A stretch of DNA of 64,000 bases from NCBI RefSeq assembly GCF_902459465.1, contig NC_047062.1, positions 25,971,866-26,035,865 on the forward strand, written 5' to 3'. The notes beneath the pieces are model-generated. The model did not search any database. It saw nothing but the letters and a program-made list of their open reading frames with translations, and had not been told where the DNA came from. Positions within the stretch are counted from its first letter, which is position 1. Each line of letters begins with the position of its first letter. Origin of the DNA: Asterias rubens (Eukaryota; Echinodermata; Asteroidea; Forcipulatida; Asteriidae). The position numbers were made by a program, and so were the translations under genes. Positions 1 through 11,960 of the stretch are shown here, piece after piece.

Positions 1-5
1 CATGT

Positions 6-3000
6 TCAAGTCTGACTTTGGTCAAAGCTATCAGCTTTTCTTTTTACTCCAGAAAATTGTGATCCTTCTTTGATATCACATTGAATACAATCAGATGTGG
101 ACAACTTCAAAGTTCTCTCTACGGTTGCAAGAGTATTTTCAGGGAAATTGCAACCTTGGCCAGTCACTTGCCTCACACTGATGTTAATACGAGATCTTGA
201 CATGAACTCGCCAAAGGGTTCCCAAATATCCCCTTGCAGTGATTGGACAGTCTCTAGAACAATGGCACTGTTGGGAACATTAGTACTATCAAGTCCACAC
301 TGTGAATCGTCAGTGTTAATATTACCTCCAAACTTGGCACCAGGTTCCAGAGTTCTGTCTTGCTCTGGACTGGTGGTCTGAGGCATGATGCCTGTTGGAT
401 CTTCCCTGTGAACAACTTCGGCGCTACAATATGATGAAGAATTGTTTACTTTGCCTTCTGACATGACTGACTTTGTACAAGTGGGCTCACTTGAGGTTGG
501 GCATGTCCCAAGTGAAACACAACCCTTATTGTAATTGTCCACTTGGGAACTAGTATCTGCATCGCTGGTACGTTCAGCTGGATAGCAGGTCAATTCATGT
601 TGGTATGAATCTACACTAGCCTTAAGCCTGGTGTGCTCTCTTATTGAGGGCCTATCAAGCCTTGCTGCACTGTCAGACTGATATTCCAGGCTATCATTCA
701 TCTCATTACCCTTGTTCAAGTGTTGAGTTTCTCCACAATCATAATTTTGAGTTCTATTGCAACAACATGGTTCCTTTGTACTTGTAGAGCTCTCCAAACA
801 ATCAAGGTCCATGTGATTTACTTTGTTCAGATAAGCTGGAAGTTTACTTGATCCATCAGGAGGAAGAATTCTTGGGACTGCATGGTAGCAGAGGCGGGAT
901 TCGCCTCCCATAACGATGATGTCGCCACTGTGGAGATACATTGCCAATGGGGTTGTTTCTTTGGATTTGCCTCCAAGTAAGAAGACTGCTGATTGGCCGA
1001 GGCTGTTAAATGATGAAAAAAAAAAAACATTTTTAACAATCTGCCATGACCTTGTGGGATGCTACATAAAACATTACTGACACGAAATACAAAGTTGTGT
1101 CGCACATTGCGCCTTGGTTTAGGGATAAATATTATACAAACAAAAATGCTTATAAACAATGTTCATGGTGAGCACATTTTTATTCCTTGAAAATTTAAAG
1201 ATCAATATAAGCCACAAAAATGATTTAAAGATCAATTCAACAAATTAAAGTGATCAATTCAACAAATTAAAGCGAAGCCAAGTTAAATGGCATACACCAT
1301 GTATTATATTTCTTAACCAATGAAAATAAACTCTTATTATTGCCTAATGCAAAACAATTGTTGCCATGTAAAGCCTGTGATTCAGAATTTGAAGCAGTGC
1401 CTTGGAGTTGGGCCAAGATAAGGGAGTTGCAGGGACACCTTTTTTTAAATGAGATATTGCCAAATCACAAGTCCTGAGGGCTGCACTTGACTAATTTGGG
1501 CTATCAACCCAAATTAACGTCACCAGGCGCGCACTGCCACCTACTCCTAGGGCTGAAACAGGGTTACCCCATTCATAGATCATAAGGATGTTGGCATGGG
1601 GTATCATCTATAAGGAGCCTGGTTGGTAGAGCAGAATGCGCTACCTTCCAAACTTTTTGCGAAGCAGTTTTGGCTTAGTATCATGACCGTGAATCCAGGA
1701 ATCAACCCCACACTCTGGTGCTGACAACGTGGGCTTGGGTCCGATGAACTAGACCGTACCGCTCGGGAGCTTGGGAGCAAGTACCACATGAAAAGAGCAG
1801 GGCCCAATTTCATAGAGCAGCTTACATGTAGCAGCCAATTTTATGCTTACCTGTGCAACTTCCATTCCATAGCGCTGCTAACCGTAAGCACTCAAAAAAG
1901 GCGTGAAACCCTAATGTGCTTACAGCACAAAAATAAATGAGGTCACAATGCAAATCCACGTTGAACGTGCAATATGGCCGCCCTATTTTTCTGCTAACCT
2001 GTGAAATTTGCCTGCACCTTAGCAATTTTTTGTGAAAAACGCCTGCACCTTAGTAATTTTTTCTGCTACAGTGGGCACAAAAATGTGCTTACCAGAGAGT
2101 GTGAGGGTCAGTCTATTATTGGATGCCATGACTTTGTTAACTTCAAAGCACAAGCATAACAACTAACCTATATGAAATGATGGGAGCTGTCAGATCAAAC
2201 TCAGAGTGGTCAGTGTGTCCTCCAAGGGTAGAGTCCAGGTGGTAGTAATTGACAATAGCAGCTTGGGTATCGAAGGACGGATACCCCATAACATCCGCTA
2301 TGATGCCTGACAGTGCACTCAGATCCTCAGGGAAGACTGTGTGGTTGTCATGATGGTAGAGTTTGGACGTCCAGTCATAGTGATATCCAAGAGTTACCCA
2401 TCGAAGCTGGTCTATCAGGCACTTCTTGCTGTTGGTAGAAGTGGAAGGATGCAGTGAAAAATGTTATGACTTAGTACCTGGTCAATACTGGTTCTTCTTA
2501 GAACAAACACTACTCAGAAGAGATTAACACAAACCTCACCTGATTATACTCCCACCAGGCAAAGTTTTAAAGACACTGGACACGTTTGGTAATTGTCAAA
2601 GACCAGTTTTCTCACTTGGTGTATCTCAACATATGCACAAAATAACAAACCTGTGGAAATTTGAACTCAATTGGTCGTCGAAGTTGCGAGATAATAATGG
2701 AAGAAATAACGCCCTTGTCAAACGAAGTTGTTTGCTTTCAGATGCTTGATTTCGGGACCTCAAAATTTAATTCCGAGGTCTCGAAATCAAATTCAAATAT
2801 TTTAGTGAAAAATTACTTCTTTCTCAAAAACTCTGTTACTTCAGAGGGAGCCATTTCTCACAATGTTTAATACTATCAACAGCTCTCCATTGCTCGTTAC
2901 CAAGTACATTGGTTGATTTCGGGACCTCAAAATTTAATTCCGAGGTCTCGAAATCAAATTCAAATATTTTAGTGAAAAATTACTTCTTTCTCAAAAACTC

Positions 3001-6000
3001 TGTTACTTCAGAGGGAGCCATTTCTCACAATGTTTAATACTATCAACAGCTCTCCATTGCTCGTTACTAAGTACATTTTTACCAAGTACAACTATTTTGA
3101 GTAATTACCAATAGTGTCCAGTACCTTTAAAGAGCATGAGATAATATACCTTGAGTTAGTTGTGCTTTGATCCCACAGTGCATCCCTGTTCCCAGGGTTT
3201 GTATGGCTGTCCAGATTGCATACATTGGGTTTGTTGGGGTAGTCCTGGAGGCATCTCTTGATCCAGTACCTCTGGTAACCCGGTCTGAATGGATTCTCAA
3301 TGTACACAAAACCTGTAACATAATCAAAAACAGAGGCTTCACTATTAAAGGCAGTGGACACTATTGGTAATTACTCAAAGAAATTATGAGCATAAAACCT
3401 TTCTTGGTAACGAGTAATGGGGAGCTGTTGATAGTATGAAACATCGTGAGGAACGGCTCCCTCTGAAGTAACGTATTTTCGAGAAAGAAGTAATTTTCCA
3501 CGAAATTGATTTCGAGACCTGAAAATTAGATTTTGAGGTCACAAAGTCAAGCACCTGAAAGCACACAACTTCGTGTGACAAGGGTTTTTTTCCTTTCATT
3601 ATTATCTCGCAAATTCGACGACCAATTGAGCTCAAACTTTTACAGGTTTGTTATTTTATACATGTTGAGATACACCAAGTGAGAAGAATGGTCTTTGACA
3701 ATTAACAATAGTGTTCAGTGTCTTTACTCCAAGAAACTTAGCAAAAGGTACACTGAGCTGAATTACATTGAACATAAGATCTACAAAGTACAGATAAAAA
3801 TAGGAATTTAAATCCATTTCATTACCGACTCAGGCCCGATGCTTTGTTGGAAGGCAGGGGCACCCAGGCTTTTTCTCCTCCTGGTAAAAGGCACTTCTAT
3901 AAGGCAGTGTTCTGCCTTGTGAAACTATTCACTGGGGCACAAGTACGACCCAAGATGACAGCATTTCAAAAAAAGGTGTACATCGCTGCAGTACATTACG
4001 CTTTGATTCCCTACTACTATTTTAGATGAATACTAAGAGTCATACCACGAGCATTTCGAAGAGAGAAACATCTCCACTCATTCACAGGTTTTAATCCCAG
4101 TCTCTGGCACAAACTGTCCTTGCAGGAATGACATGTTACCTCCGGCTGGAACGGTGCTACCTGAAGTGAAATGAAAAAAAGAAAAAAACCAACAAATAAT
4201 AACAAAGCGCTTTTAATATTATTACCCCTGGTCACTGGGTCTTAAATCATTCCTTAAACCATCTCCGCTCCCTGGGGAGTATACAGCCTGTGCAACAAAT
4301 AATTATCCTACTCCGCTATAAAACAATCACAAGAACCATATCTGCCCTCACAGGTACCCATTTACCCATGGGTGGAGAGAAAGCATGTAGTTTAAGTGTC
4401 TTGCTCAGGGACACACTCTGCTGAACAGAATCATAATAGCTTGAGTTTGGTGCTCTGATCCACTCGACCACGACACCCTACAAAGGAAGTGTTTAAGTTT
4501 AAACCTCTAATGAAATGGCGTTACTCCAACTCACTGCCACACATTGAAGGAGTGTTGAGCAGGATAAAAATAATAATAATAATAAGACTTGTAATGCGCA
4601 CATATCCACCCTGCTGGGTGTTCAAGGCGCAGTAAAAAACAAAAACAAAACAAAAACAAAACAAAACACAACAGACACAACAAAATTAGTCATTGAAAAA
4701 CCTGTGACATAAGATAAGTTTTGAGAAGAGACTTGAATTTTGCGGTACAAAGACAAGATCGAAGATTAAGTGGTAGAGAGTTCCAGATGCATGGCGCGGC
4801 TGAAGAAAAAGACCTGTCACCCCATGAGTGTCGAGACTTGGGTTCAATGAGGAGAAGCATAGAACTTGATTGTAGATTCCTTGATGGAGTGTAAACTTGA
4901 AGCAGTTCAGAAATATAGTGGGGAGCCTTGCCATTAAGAGCTTTGTGGACAATGAGCATCAGCTTGAAGATGATTCGTTGAGAGATAGGGAGCCAGTGTA
5001 GTTATTTCAGAATGGGGGTGAGAGAACAGGATTTTCTAGACAGTGTCACAATGCGGGCAGCAGTATTTTGGAGCCGTTGAAGTCGGGAAATCTGGTTGTT
5101 AGGAAGACTGTAGAGAAGAGCATTGCCGTTGTCAAGACGAGAAGTAACAAATGCGTGAATGACCTTTTCAGTGGCACTTTTGTCCAAGTACTTGCGAATC
5201 TTACCTATATTCCTGATGTGATATGATGATAAACGAACAATGTTGTTGATGTGTGGCTGAAATGTCATCGATGAATCAAAAATAACCCCTAAGTTCCGAG
5301 CTTTCAGCGAGGGAGCTATCCGAGCATCACCGATGGAGATGTATGGCACTGTAACCTTAGTTAACTGTTGACGTGACCCAAATAGAAGGAACTCTGTCTT
5401 ATCATCATTTAACTTCAGGAAGTTTTGTTGTGTCCAACGTCAAATCTCTTGGATGCATTTCTCAAGTCTTGCAATAGATGCATTGGCGTTTTCTTGAGAA
5501 GATTTAAACGTGATGTATAGCTGAGTGTCGTCTGCGTACACATGGTAATTCAGATTAAATTTCAGGATGATGTCACGAATCGGTAAAGTGTACAGCGTCA
5601 ACCACTGCGGGCCGAGTACCGACCCCTGTGGCACAGAGCAGTTCAAAACAACAGGGTCGGATATCGCGGTACCAATACATACATGCCGAGTTCTATTGTA
5701 GAGATACGATTTGCACCATGCTAGGGCTGTGTCCTCTATGCCAAGGTGATTCTGGAGCCGAGAGAGAAGGATGTTGTGATCAACAGTGTCAAAAGCAGCA
5801 CTCAAGTCTAGCAGGACTAGTGCTGTAAGGTTACCATTGTCCATTGCAGAGAGAATATCTTGCTCACACGGACTAGTGCAGCCTCGGTCCCATGGAAAGG
5901 CTTGTATGCTGACTGGAACACGTCGGACAGGTTGAAAGTATGAATGTGATCAGAAATACGTGATGAAACTACTCGTTCGATGACTTTTCCAAGATATTTT

Positions 6001-7539
6001 AAGTTTGCAACCGGTCTGTAGTTTTTTAATACCTCCTTGTCCAGGTTTGGTTTCTTGATGAGCGGCCTGATGTAGGAAACTTTGAGGCTATCGGGGAAAC
6101 AACCGGAACTAAGAGATTCGTTTACAAGCTTAGTGATGTAGGGTACAAAAATATCAATGTTTTGCTTTATCATGGATGTTGACACTGGATCCAGCTCACA
6201 GGATTTTGAAGGAGATTTCATAATAACCCTTTGAATCTCAGCAACAGTCGCAGGCTCAAACAAACATAGTCTACACTCTGGTTGAAGATGTGGCAATGTC
6301 TGCGGCAGGCACGTTATAAGGGACTGATGAAAATGATGAGCGGATGTCTGAAATCTTGGTGACAAAGAATTTCTGGAACTCATTAATAACTCACTAACTA
6401 GGACCCTTCACGATACGCCTTATAAAAACACCCAAAGTAATGTGCAGTGACTCTGCCCTGTGCTGTAGTTGTGATTTATAAAGCCTGATACTTCATGTAC
6501 TTCAAACTTTATTCTCAGCTACAATCCCGGCCAAAATGCTTGGGCCACCCTTTCCTAACGTTGTATACAACGATTCCCTGTGCACTTCCCATTCACATTC
6601 AAAACATTTGTCCCCCGCCCCCCGCTCAATGTTGACTGAAACTCAGAACACAACTCAGAACACAATCAGCAATTGGAACCAACATTGAAAGGGGGCAGGG
6701 GGGCCCAACGAGATATGGCCGGGATTGTAGACCAAGTAACTGGGGCGCTGTACTCCTTTTTTCAAAGTGTTGTCAACAGTCATTATCGGTCGTACTAACT
6801 AGTATGACAGTAGTTGCGATAGCGTAACCCTCCTGCCGACTTACGCCGTTGGCAGGAGGGTTACGCTATCGCAACTAGTATGACAGATAATGACAAGATT
6901 TGGAAAAAAGGAGTACAGTGCCCCAGTTACCGTGGTTACTGGGTCTAATTATCAGCATGATGAAATGAAGCCTGACGAAAGCACGAACCCTCGTAATAGT
7001 TGCGACAACTAGTAGAACTGTAAACAGCAGAACTTCTGTCACAGTATTGCGGTAATTAAGAATCAAAGTTGGGGGTTGAGAAAAATATTACTTATTGTGC
7101 CATTGGATTAGTTAAATCTCAAACTTCGTCCCATCCACTCCTTGGCCTTGCATTGCTTGCAGTGCCAGTAGTAATACCTGGAGCTTTGTATCCTTTGGCA
7201 AACCAAAAGGCGTGTTATCCTTATTATCATAGATAGATGTAGATCATGTACACATCATTACATCATGACCACCTCCCCACATGCATGATGCCCCGCCCCA
7301 CCCCCTCCCCCTGCCGCACGATTCATTCAAATTGTATGGTCTGGAATACTCACTAGGTCTGATTTTGCAAAGTCGACTACGTCACAGAGGTCTGGTGGAG
7401 GTTTCTTTCTCTTATAACGTTTAAATTGCTCTCGGAATTTATCTCTGGTGTAGGCTTCTGCATTATTCACCTGCTCCGTGTTCACAAATTCTTGTTCCAC
7501 GGGCGCAGCCATCTTTAATAACCCGATTGGAAATGACAT
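6..7539 (-). CDS. ALKBH1: ALKBH1, Fe(II)/2-oxoglutarate nucleic-acid dioxygenase (5 exons)
   Basis: AlkB homologue 1 is known to demethylate tRNA (m1A), oxidise a mitochondrial tRNA wobble base and act on other methylated nucleic acids. CDS exons, 5' to 3': 7354-7539, 4046-4160, 3150-3312, 2168-2428, 6-1002. All have GT-AG borders and matching phases (0, 1, 2, 2), giving 573 aa with a TGA stop at 6-8. Exon 3 carries [19 protein letters not shown], a family hallmark. Iron ligands are H226 and D228 (HTDHSEFD) and H282 (CYHAVPR); 2-oxoglutarate arginines fall in [10 protein letters not shown] (R513, R519). Human ALKBH1 is 389 aa; the excess is a polar insert at residues about 292-501. The start could instead be the internal Met10 (KMAAPVE), which resembles the human N-terminus better. 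It is divergent from SLIRP. MITEs, a LINE and SINEs sit in its introns. Confidence 0.95.
1490..1790 (-). mobile_element. SINE family 3 copy in ALKBH1 intron 4
   Basis: The reverse complement shares CCACCTACTCCTAGGGCTG and GGGTTACCC with the 16.3-kb copy. The tRNA-like head (CCGAGCGGTACGGTCTAG) is at the high-coordinate end. Confidence 0.6.
2571..3126 (+). mobile_element. TTAA MITE (family 1) with 166-bp internal duplication
   Basis: Flanked by TTAA (2567-2570, 3127-3130), with termini AGACACTGGACACG and GTGTCCAGTACCT. A 166-bp internal stretch starting GATTTCGGGACCTC is repeated (about 2748 and 2914), making this copy longer than the usual 380-390 bp. It is in ALKBH1 intron 3. Confidence 0.8.
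3349..3723 (+). mobile_element. TTAA MITE (family 1)
   Basis: Left terminus AGGCAGTGGACACTATTGG after TTAA; right end AATAGTGTTCAGTGTCTTTA. It contains the family core (CTCTGAAGTAACGT, palindromic GAGGTC/GACCTC region). It begins 37 bp from ALKBH1 exon 3150-3312. Confidence 0.8.
4226..4490 (-). mobile_element. tRNA-derived SINE (family 2)
   Basis: On the minus strand the head GGGTGTCGTGGTCGAGTGG begins a tRNA-like region, followed by the body CTTGAGCAAGACACTTAAAC-type sequence and CACCCATGGGTAAATGGG. It lies within ALKBH1 intron 1, beside the LINE tail. Confidence 0.6.
4566..6385 (-). mobile_element. 5'-truncated LINE (CR1/L2/Jockey-like), frameshifted reverse transcriptase
   Basis: Frames on the minus strand together show reverse-transcriptase blocks: [12 protein letters not shown] and [63 protein letters not shown], then LQNTAARIV. 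They are split over several frames, so the copy is dead. No endonuclease domain is seen. The 3' end is an (ATT)n tail at about 4566-4585. It lies in ALKBH1 intron 1. Confidence 0.88.
6736..6930. mobile_element. Short fold-back MITE in ALKBH1 intron 1
   Basis: Termini GTAACTGGGGCGCTGTACTC and GAGTACAGTGCCCCAGTTAC are inverted. The centre is a second, almost perfect palindrome (GCGATAGCGTAACCCTCCTG and its complement), so the whole 195 bp can form a hairpin. Confidence 0.7.
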
Positions 7540-7848
7540 ACCCTGACTGCGAACTGGACAAATCCACTATTTGAAAGGGGATGTGCAACTCTAATGCGTG
7601 CCAATTGGGTTGAATGAATTAAAAAAAACTTGTATATTGAATTTTATTAAACAATTTGTTATGAAATTAATACACTTAAACAAAATAATGTAACAAATTT
7701 CTATGAAAACTTTTAATCAAAAACTTTTAATTTTGTTGTTACCCTTTTATATTTGGCCCTGCTGTTTGAATGGTAGATTTACAGCATCGGCAAATTTGTA
7801 GATTGGGACATCCCAATCATTCTTCCATCACACGTGAAAACTGAGAAA
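7540..7848. promoter_or_regulatory. Shared bidirectional promoter interval of ALKBH1 and SLIRP
   Basis: This 309-bp gap separates the two divergent start codons, so both transcripts must begin inside or close to it. It is AT-rich with T and A runs around 7620-7740 and no clear TATA box. The same head-to-head arrangement exists in vertebrates. Its promoter function is inferred from position only. Confidence 0.6.
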
Positions 7849-10800
7849 ATGGCAGCAAGAGCCGCAGCAAGACGAGTCCATGAACTCTTCGTATCTAAAC
7901 TACCGTGGACTGCAGGAGCAAGTAAGCAAAGTATTTCTTTATATGGTATTTGACTTAACGTCATTGTAAGACTGAGACGTAACTTGTTTGCTTGAGAAGA
8001 CTTTGTTACAATTATTATTACATCCTTTTTATATAAGCTCCATATGATACGCTAAACTAGTACAGTAGGCCTAGTTGTAGTACATCAAACTTTTTCTGAT
8101 TAGCGCCCTCTTTTGAATAATCCTCTTTCAAATCACTATTTGTTAGTTTCCCAGGAAAAGTTTCCATATCCTGCCACGACTTTTTCATGATTCGTTGTGA
8201 AATAAAATACTCCTTTTTGTTAAAAATTGTCAAAAAGTGGTGGCAGGATCTGACTCAGGATTTGGAAAGTTTTCTGGAGATTCTGTCCCCCATCTATCTG
8301 TATACGTATACATAACAGCAAACGGTTTCCTAAGCGCCCTCTGTCATCTTCTTTAAGCCCATTTTAATTTCCCACATTGGGGGACAGAATCTTAGGCAGA
8401 CCATGGGCAGACTGAGACATATTTCCCGGAGACAACAGCAGCCCCACCAGCACTGAACTGCAGCTGCGGGCGTAGGGAAATCTGTCCCCAGAGATTCGAT
8501 TCTGTTCCCCAATGGGAATTTACCATAATCATGGGCTGCTGAACTTAAGTGAAGGAGGAGGACTCATAAGAAAGAGGGCGCTATCACACTGAAAATCAAC
8601 AATTTGATTGAAATGATTTACACTAAACCACTTGTCTTCTAATTTTAAAAAGCATTAAGGAGACTTTCTTTCTTAGACCCTGTGAGTGAGTGTGGCCAGT
8701 TTTCACGGATTCATGATTCATGGCAGTTTTTGTTGTTGAATAAATAACACCAATAAAATGGTCACGGCAAGCGTATTTCACAGGATAGCGGCGAATTTTG
8801 GCTCTTGCGTGTGCGTACTCAACGTTACTAGGCATTCAACGCTTACAAGGCCTGCAGAAACTCGGTGCTTGCACGTAAGCGGGGAATGGTGATCGTAAGC
8901 GAGGAATTCGATGGTAAGCAGAGCCATGAAATTGGGCCCAGGTCTCGGCAACATATAAAAGTTTGACAATCTTTACATTTATTTCCTTACTCTAAATCCT
9001 CCCAATGATCATGTATGGGGTTTAAAAAGGAATTCAACAATGCCTGCGTATTTATCACTCACATTGCTTGCGTCGTATGTTGAAGATCATTGTTAATTTA
9101 TTTCACTTTTTTCTCAACAGATGAGATCAGGGAACACTTCGCACAGTTTGGGCCAGTTCGGGCCTGCAGAGTGACCTTTGTGAGTATAGCAAATATACTA
9201 TTATATAATGTATCACAGACTCCTCTGAAAACGATGAGTGGGGTTTGGGCGGGTCAGACTCGGCACTGTCAGCCTGTGCAAAGTCTTGTAACAAAAGTAT
9301 GTTTCATAAGCCAAAACCTAAGCAGAAAGGGCCACATTAAATTCTGCAACAAAGTTTTTGAACTTTATTTTGTTGACTCATGTCAAGTCGGGACCAAAAA
9401 CATTCTTAATCAATTGTTGTCCCAGCGGTATGTTTGGAATACAGGGTGGCTACTCCTAGAACTACATGTGTATGAAGTTAGTTCTGCTATCGTTTCCTCG
9501 AACGAGATGATAGCCAATGTTTCCACTGACTGATGAATAAACTGCGGTTGAACAAAAACTCAAATTGAAGATTGAAGCAAAATTACGCAGCCTGCGTTAA
9601 TGTGTGATGAGTCCATCTACTTAAAAAATGAATTCTGATACATAGTTCTGTTCAAAAAATGACAAGTCTTCACTGGGAGGTGTTCATGGTGTTAATATTG
9701 GCAACAAAATGAGCAAGGTGGTCACTGGAAGAAGTTAATTGGGCCGCCTCATAGTTTGAATAGGCAGAGAAATCACTGATAAATGTATCAGACATTGTCT
9801 GCTCAATTTTAGGGACTGTGCTAGTGCATATATTTTTCACTTCCAGAAACCTGGAATTTTTTAAACGTTTGTGTATTTCTGTATCACTCAGGACCAAAAC
9901 ACAGGCTTCTCAAAGGGTTTTGCCTTTGTGACATACCAGTCTGAGGAAGCAGTGAAGAGAGCTCTACAGAAGGACAGTCATCAAATTGATGGACAGAAGG
10001 TGAGAGGCTTCTTCAGATTATCAACCGTTCATTCTTATTATTGCAGTTTACCAGTGTTGCTTTGTACTTGGGCAACAGAGTTTCAAAGGGAACAATTGTG
10101 TTTTTGAGTTTGAGTTTGTATTTGAGACCGGTTAAGAACTAATTCTGCGGTCGTGAAGTTAATAAAGATCCACAAAAAATGCTCAAGTAGTAGTCCTGGC
10201 TGATTTTCTACCTTCTGCCCAGATTGTAGTTGTTAAAGAGCAGAACAGTTCTTTTCAAAATTGAGAAGTCTCCTGAATTCCAGAGTATTAGAATATAATA
10301 GCCAGACAGTTCTGTAAAGAACAAAATCTACCTGGCAAGTAGACACACACATGGGGCGGATTGCACCAAGCAGTCTTAAGCCGGTCTATGCGCTATAGCC
10401 GGCTAACTTGAGATGCGCTTAGACAATCTTTAATTATAGACCCATTGCAATAGCGCGGTCTATAATTATAGCCAGTCTTAAATCTTAAGTCTGCTATTAT
10501 CTGGCTATAATCGTTCTTAGTTTTGTTTTTTAAAGATGGCGCTGCATTTGTTAGTTGTAGACGATTTGATGCAACTAGCTCTATAACGAGACCGAATATT
10601 TAGAGATATATTACACCCATGAGAGGCATTATGATGATGATACATTGTATCGTAAATATTATGTTTCCGAAAGTAAAAATGATTGGATATCCGATGATTT
10701 TAACCTAAGCAATAAGAACAATGCTGTAACGCCAGTGCTGCAGATGTGCTAAGTATTATGGGACATTTGTTCGTATTGCATTACTTTTCGCCGACTTATC

Positions 10801-11960
10801 TAAGACCGGCTTATTGCAACAGGCTTAATGACTGACTAAGCCAAGACCGTCTAAGGCAGATAGCCGGCTATAACTGACTGGTCTTAGACTGTTGACTAAG
10901 ACCGTTTTATTGCAATCCGCCCATGGTGTTTAACCACAAACCAAATAATATATTGATACCACACCATGAAATGCCTCGAATCCCATATTCAGACTTTTGG
11001 TTCGCAACAGCAACCTCTGGCCAAGTCGGGAGAAACCCAATACTCTCCTGCACATACAATTTGCTTGGATATAATAGCTTGCCAGGGGCCAATTTCTTAG
11101 AGCTGCTTTCTGTGAAACACTGTGTTTTCAGCCATTGTTTGGGCATGGTTTGCGGAGCACTGTAAAGCGCACCATGAATTTGGGCATAGCTCCATTTGCC
11201 AAGTAAAATATATGGTAGTGGCAAATAACTGCGATTTTTTTCCCATAATGTTAGACCCATTTGGTCCACGTCAGTCTACAGACAACCGAATCCATTCCAT
11301 CTCTAAGGAGCTCAAATAAATTTTCTTTGGGATACAAATAAAATGATAGAAAAGTGTCTCTTGTTTTTACCAAAGTTGCAATTTTGCATACAGTGCAGTT
11401 TGTTGCCATTGCAAATTGCTGTTACAAGGCCCTGTTCTTCCACTTCTATCATAAATCACTTCTCCAATCTCCACTTACCCGCAGCTAACCTTTTGTGCTA
11501 CTTTGTCACCACACACTTCCTCGATGTTCGTTTGTTTAGACTACCTAGGAAAGTTGAACAAGGTCCCATACATTGTAGGTAGATTTAAATGCCAAGCCCA
11601 CAACAGCCAATCTTACTCATGCAAACATTGGTTTAACATAATATACATCTATGATAATAACAATTGCACAAACCAATTTTGTAAGTCAAAACCTAGACAA
11701 CTCATTTCAGTCATTGTGAAATCAGAGGTCAGCTTGGCGAGATTCGAACCCACAAACTTATTATTGCAAGTCCCGAAGTCCGACCACTCGACCCAGTGAC
11801 TTGTGACTCTTTGAAACATGCTCTGAATTCATTTCATTATTTTTCCTTGCAGATTGCAGTTTATAAGAGGCAAGGCTCCTCAACATCAGGTGTATCAGCT
11901 GTCAACAGATTACAAATCAGTGACGTCTTCAATCATGATAGCGACAGCGAGACCGCGTGA
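7849..11960 (+). CDS. SLIRP: SLIRP, mitochondrial SRA stem-loop interacting RNA-binding protein (4 exons)
   Basis: SLIRP is a small RRM protein that partners LRPPRC to stabilise mitochondrial mRNAs and also binds the SRA RNA. CDS exons: 7849-7921, 9121-9179, 9892-9999, 11853-11960, with phases 1, 0, 0 and GT-AG borders. The product is 115 aa (human 109). The N-terminus (MAARAAARR) is basic and Ala/Arg-rich, as expected of a mitochondrial leader. The RRM shows RNP2-like LFVSKLPW (about residues 13-20), NEIREHFAQFG, then RNP1 KGFAFVTY (52-59) and the family-typical HQIDGQK. The last exon (IAVYKRQGSS to HDSDSETA, TGA 11958-11960) is less conserved but begins where the human C-terminal tail does. 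AATAAA at 12936-12941 is a candidate poly(A) signal. Intron 3 hosts a 569-bp MITE. Confidence 0.92.
8101..8583. mobile_element. MITE with TAGCGCCCTCTTT inverted ends in SLIRP intron 1
   Basis: Inverted termini at 8101-8113 and 8571-8583. The inner part contains a further inverted pair around CCTGCCAC and GTGGCAGG. No coding content. Confidence 0.55.
10354..10922 (+). mobile_element. Harbinger-like MITE in SLIRP intron 3
   Basis: 569 bp with termini GGGCGGATTGCA and TGCAATCCGCCC flanked by a 3-bp ATG duplication (10351-10353, 10923-10925). Many GGTCTTA/TAAGACC submotifs fold the ends together. The superfamily is inferred from terminus and target size. Confidence 0.7.

Noticed and set aside
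2661-2870. Short ORFs beginning [11 protein letters not shown] or similar, recurring across the window
   Set aside because: They are translations of the family 1 TTAA MITE (for example also near 3384, 33866, 42986 and 48828) and not genes.
11343-11799. ORFs of 79 and 98 codons in SLIRP intron 3
   Set aside because: No homology is seen, and the end of the second (ARFEPTNLLL) comes from a SINE-like B-box region.
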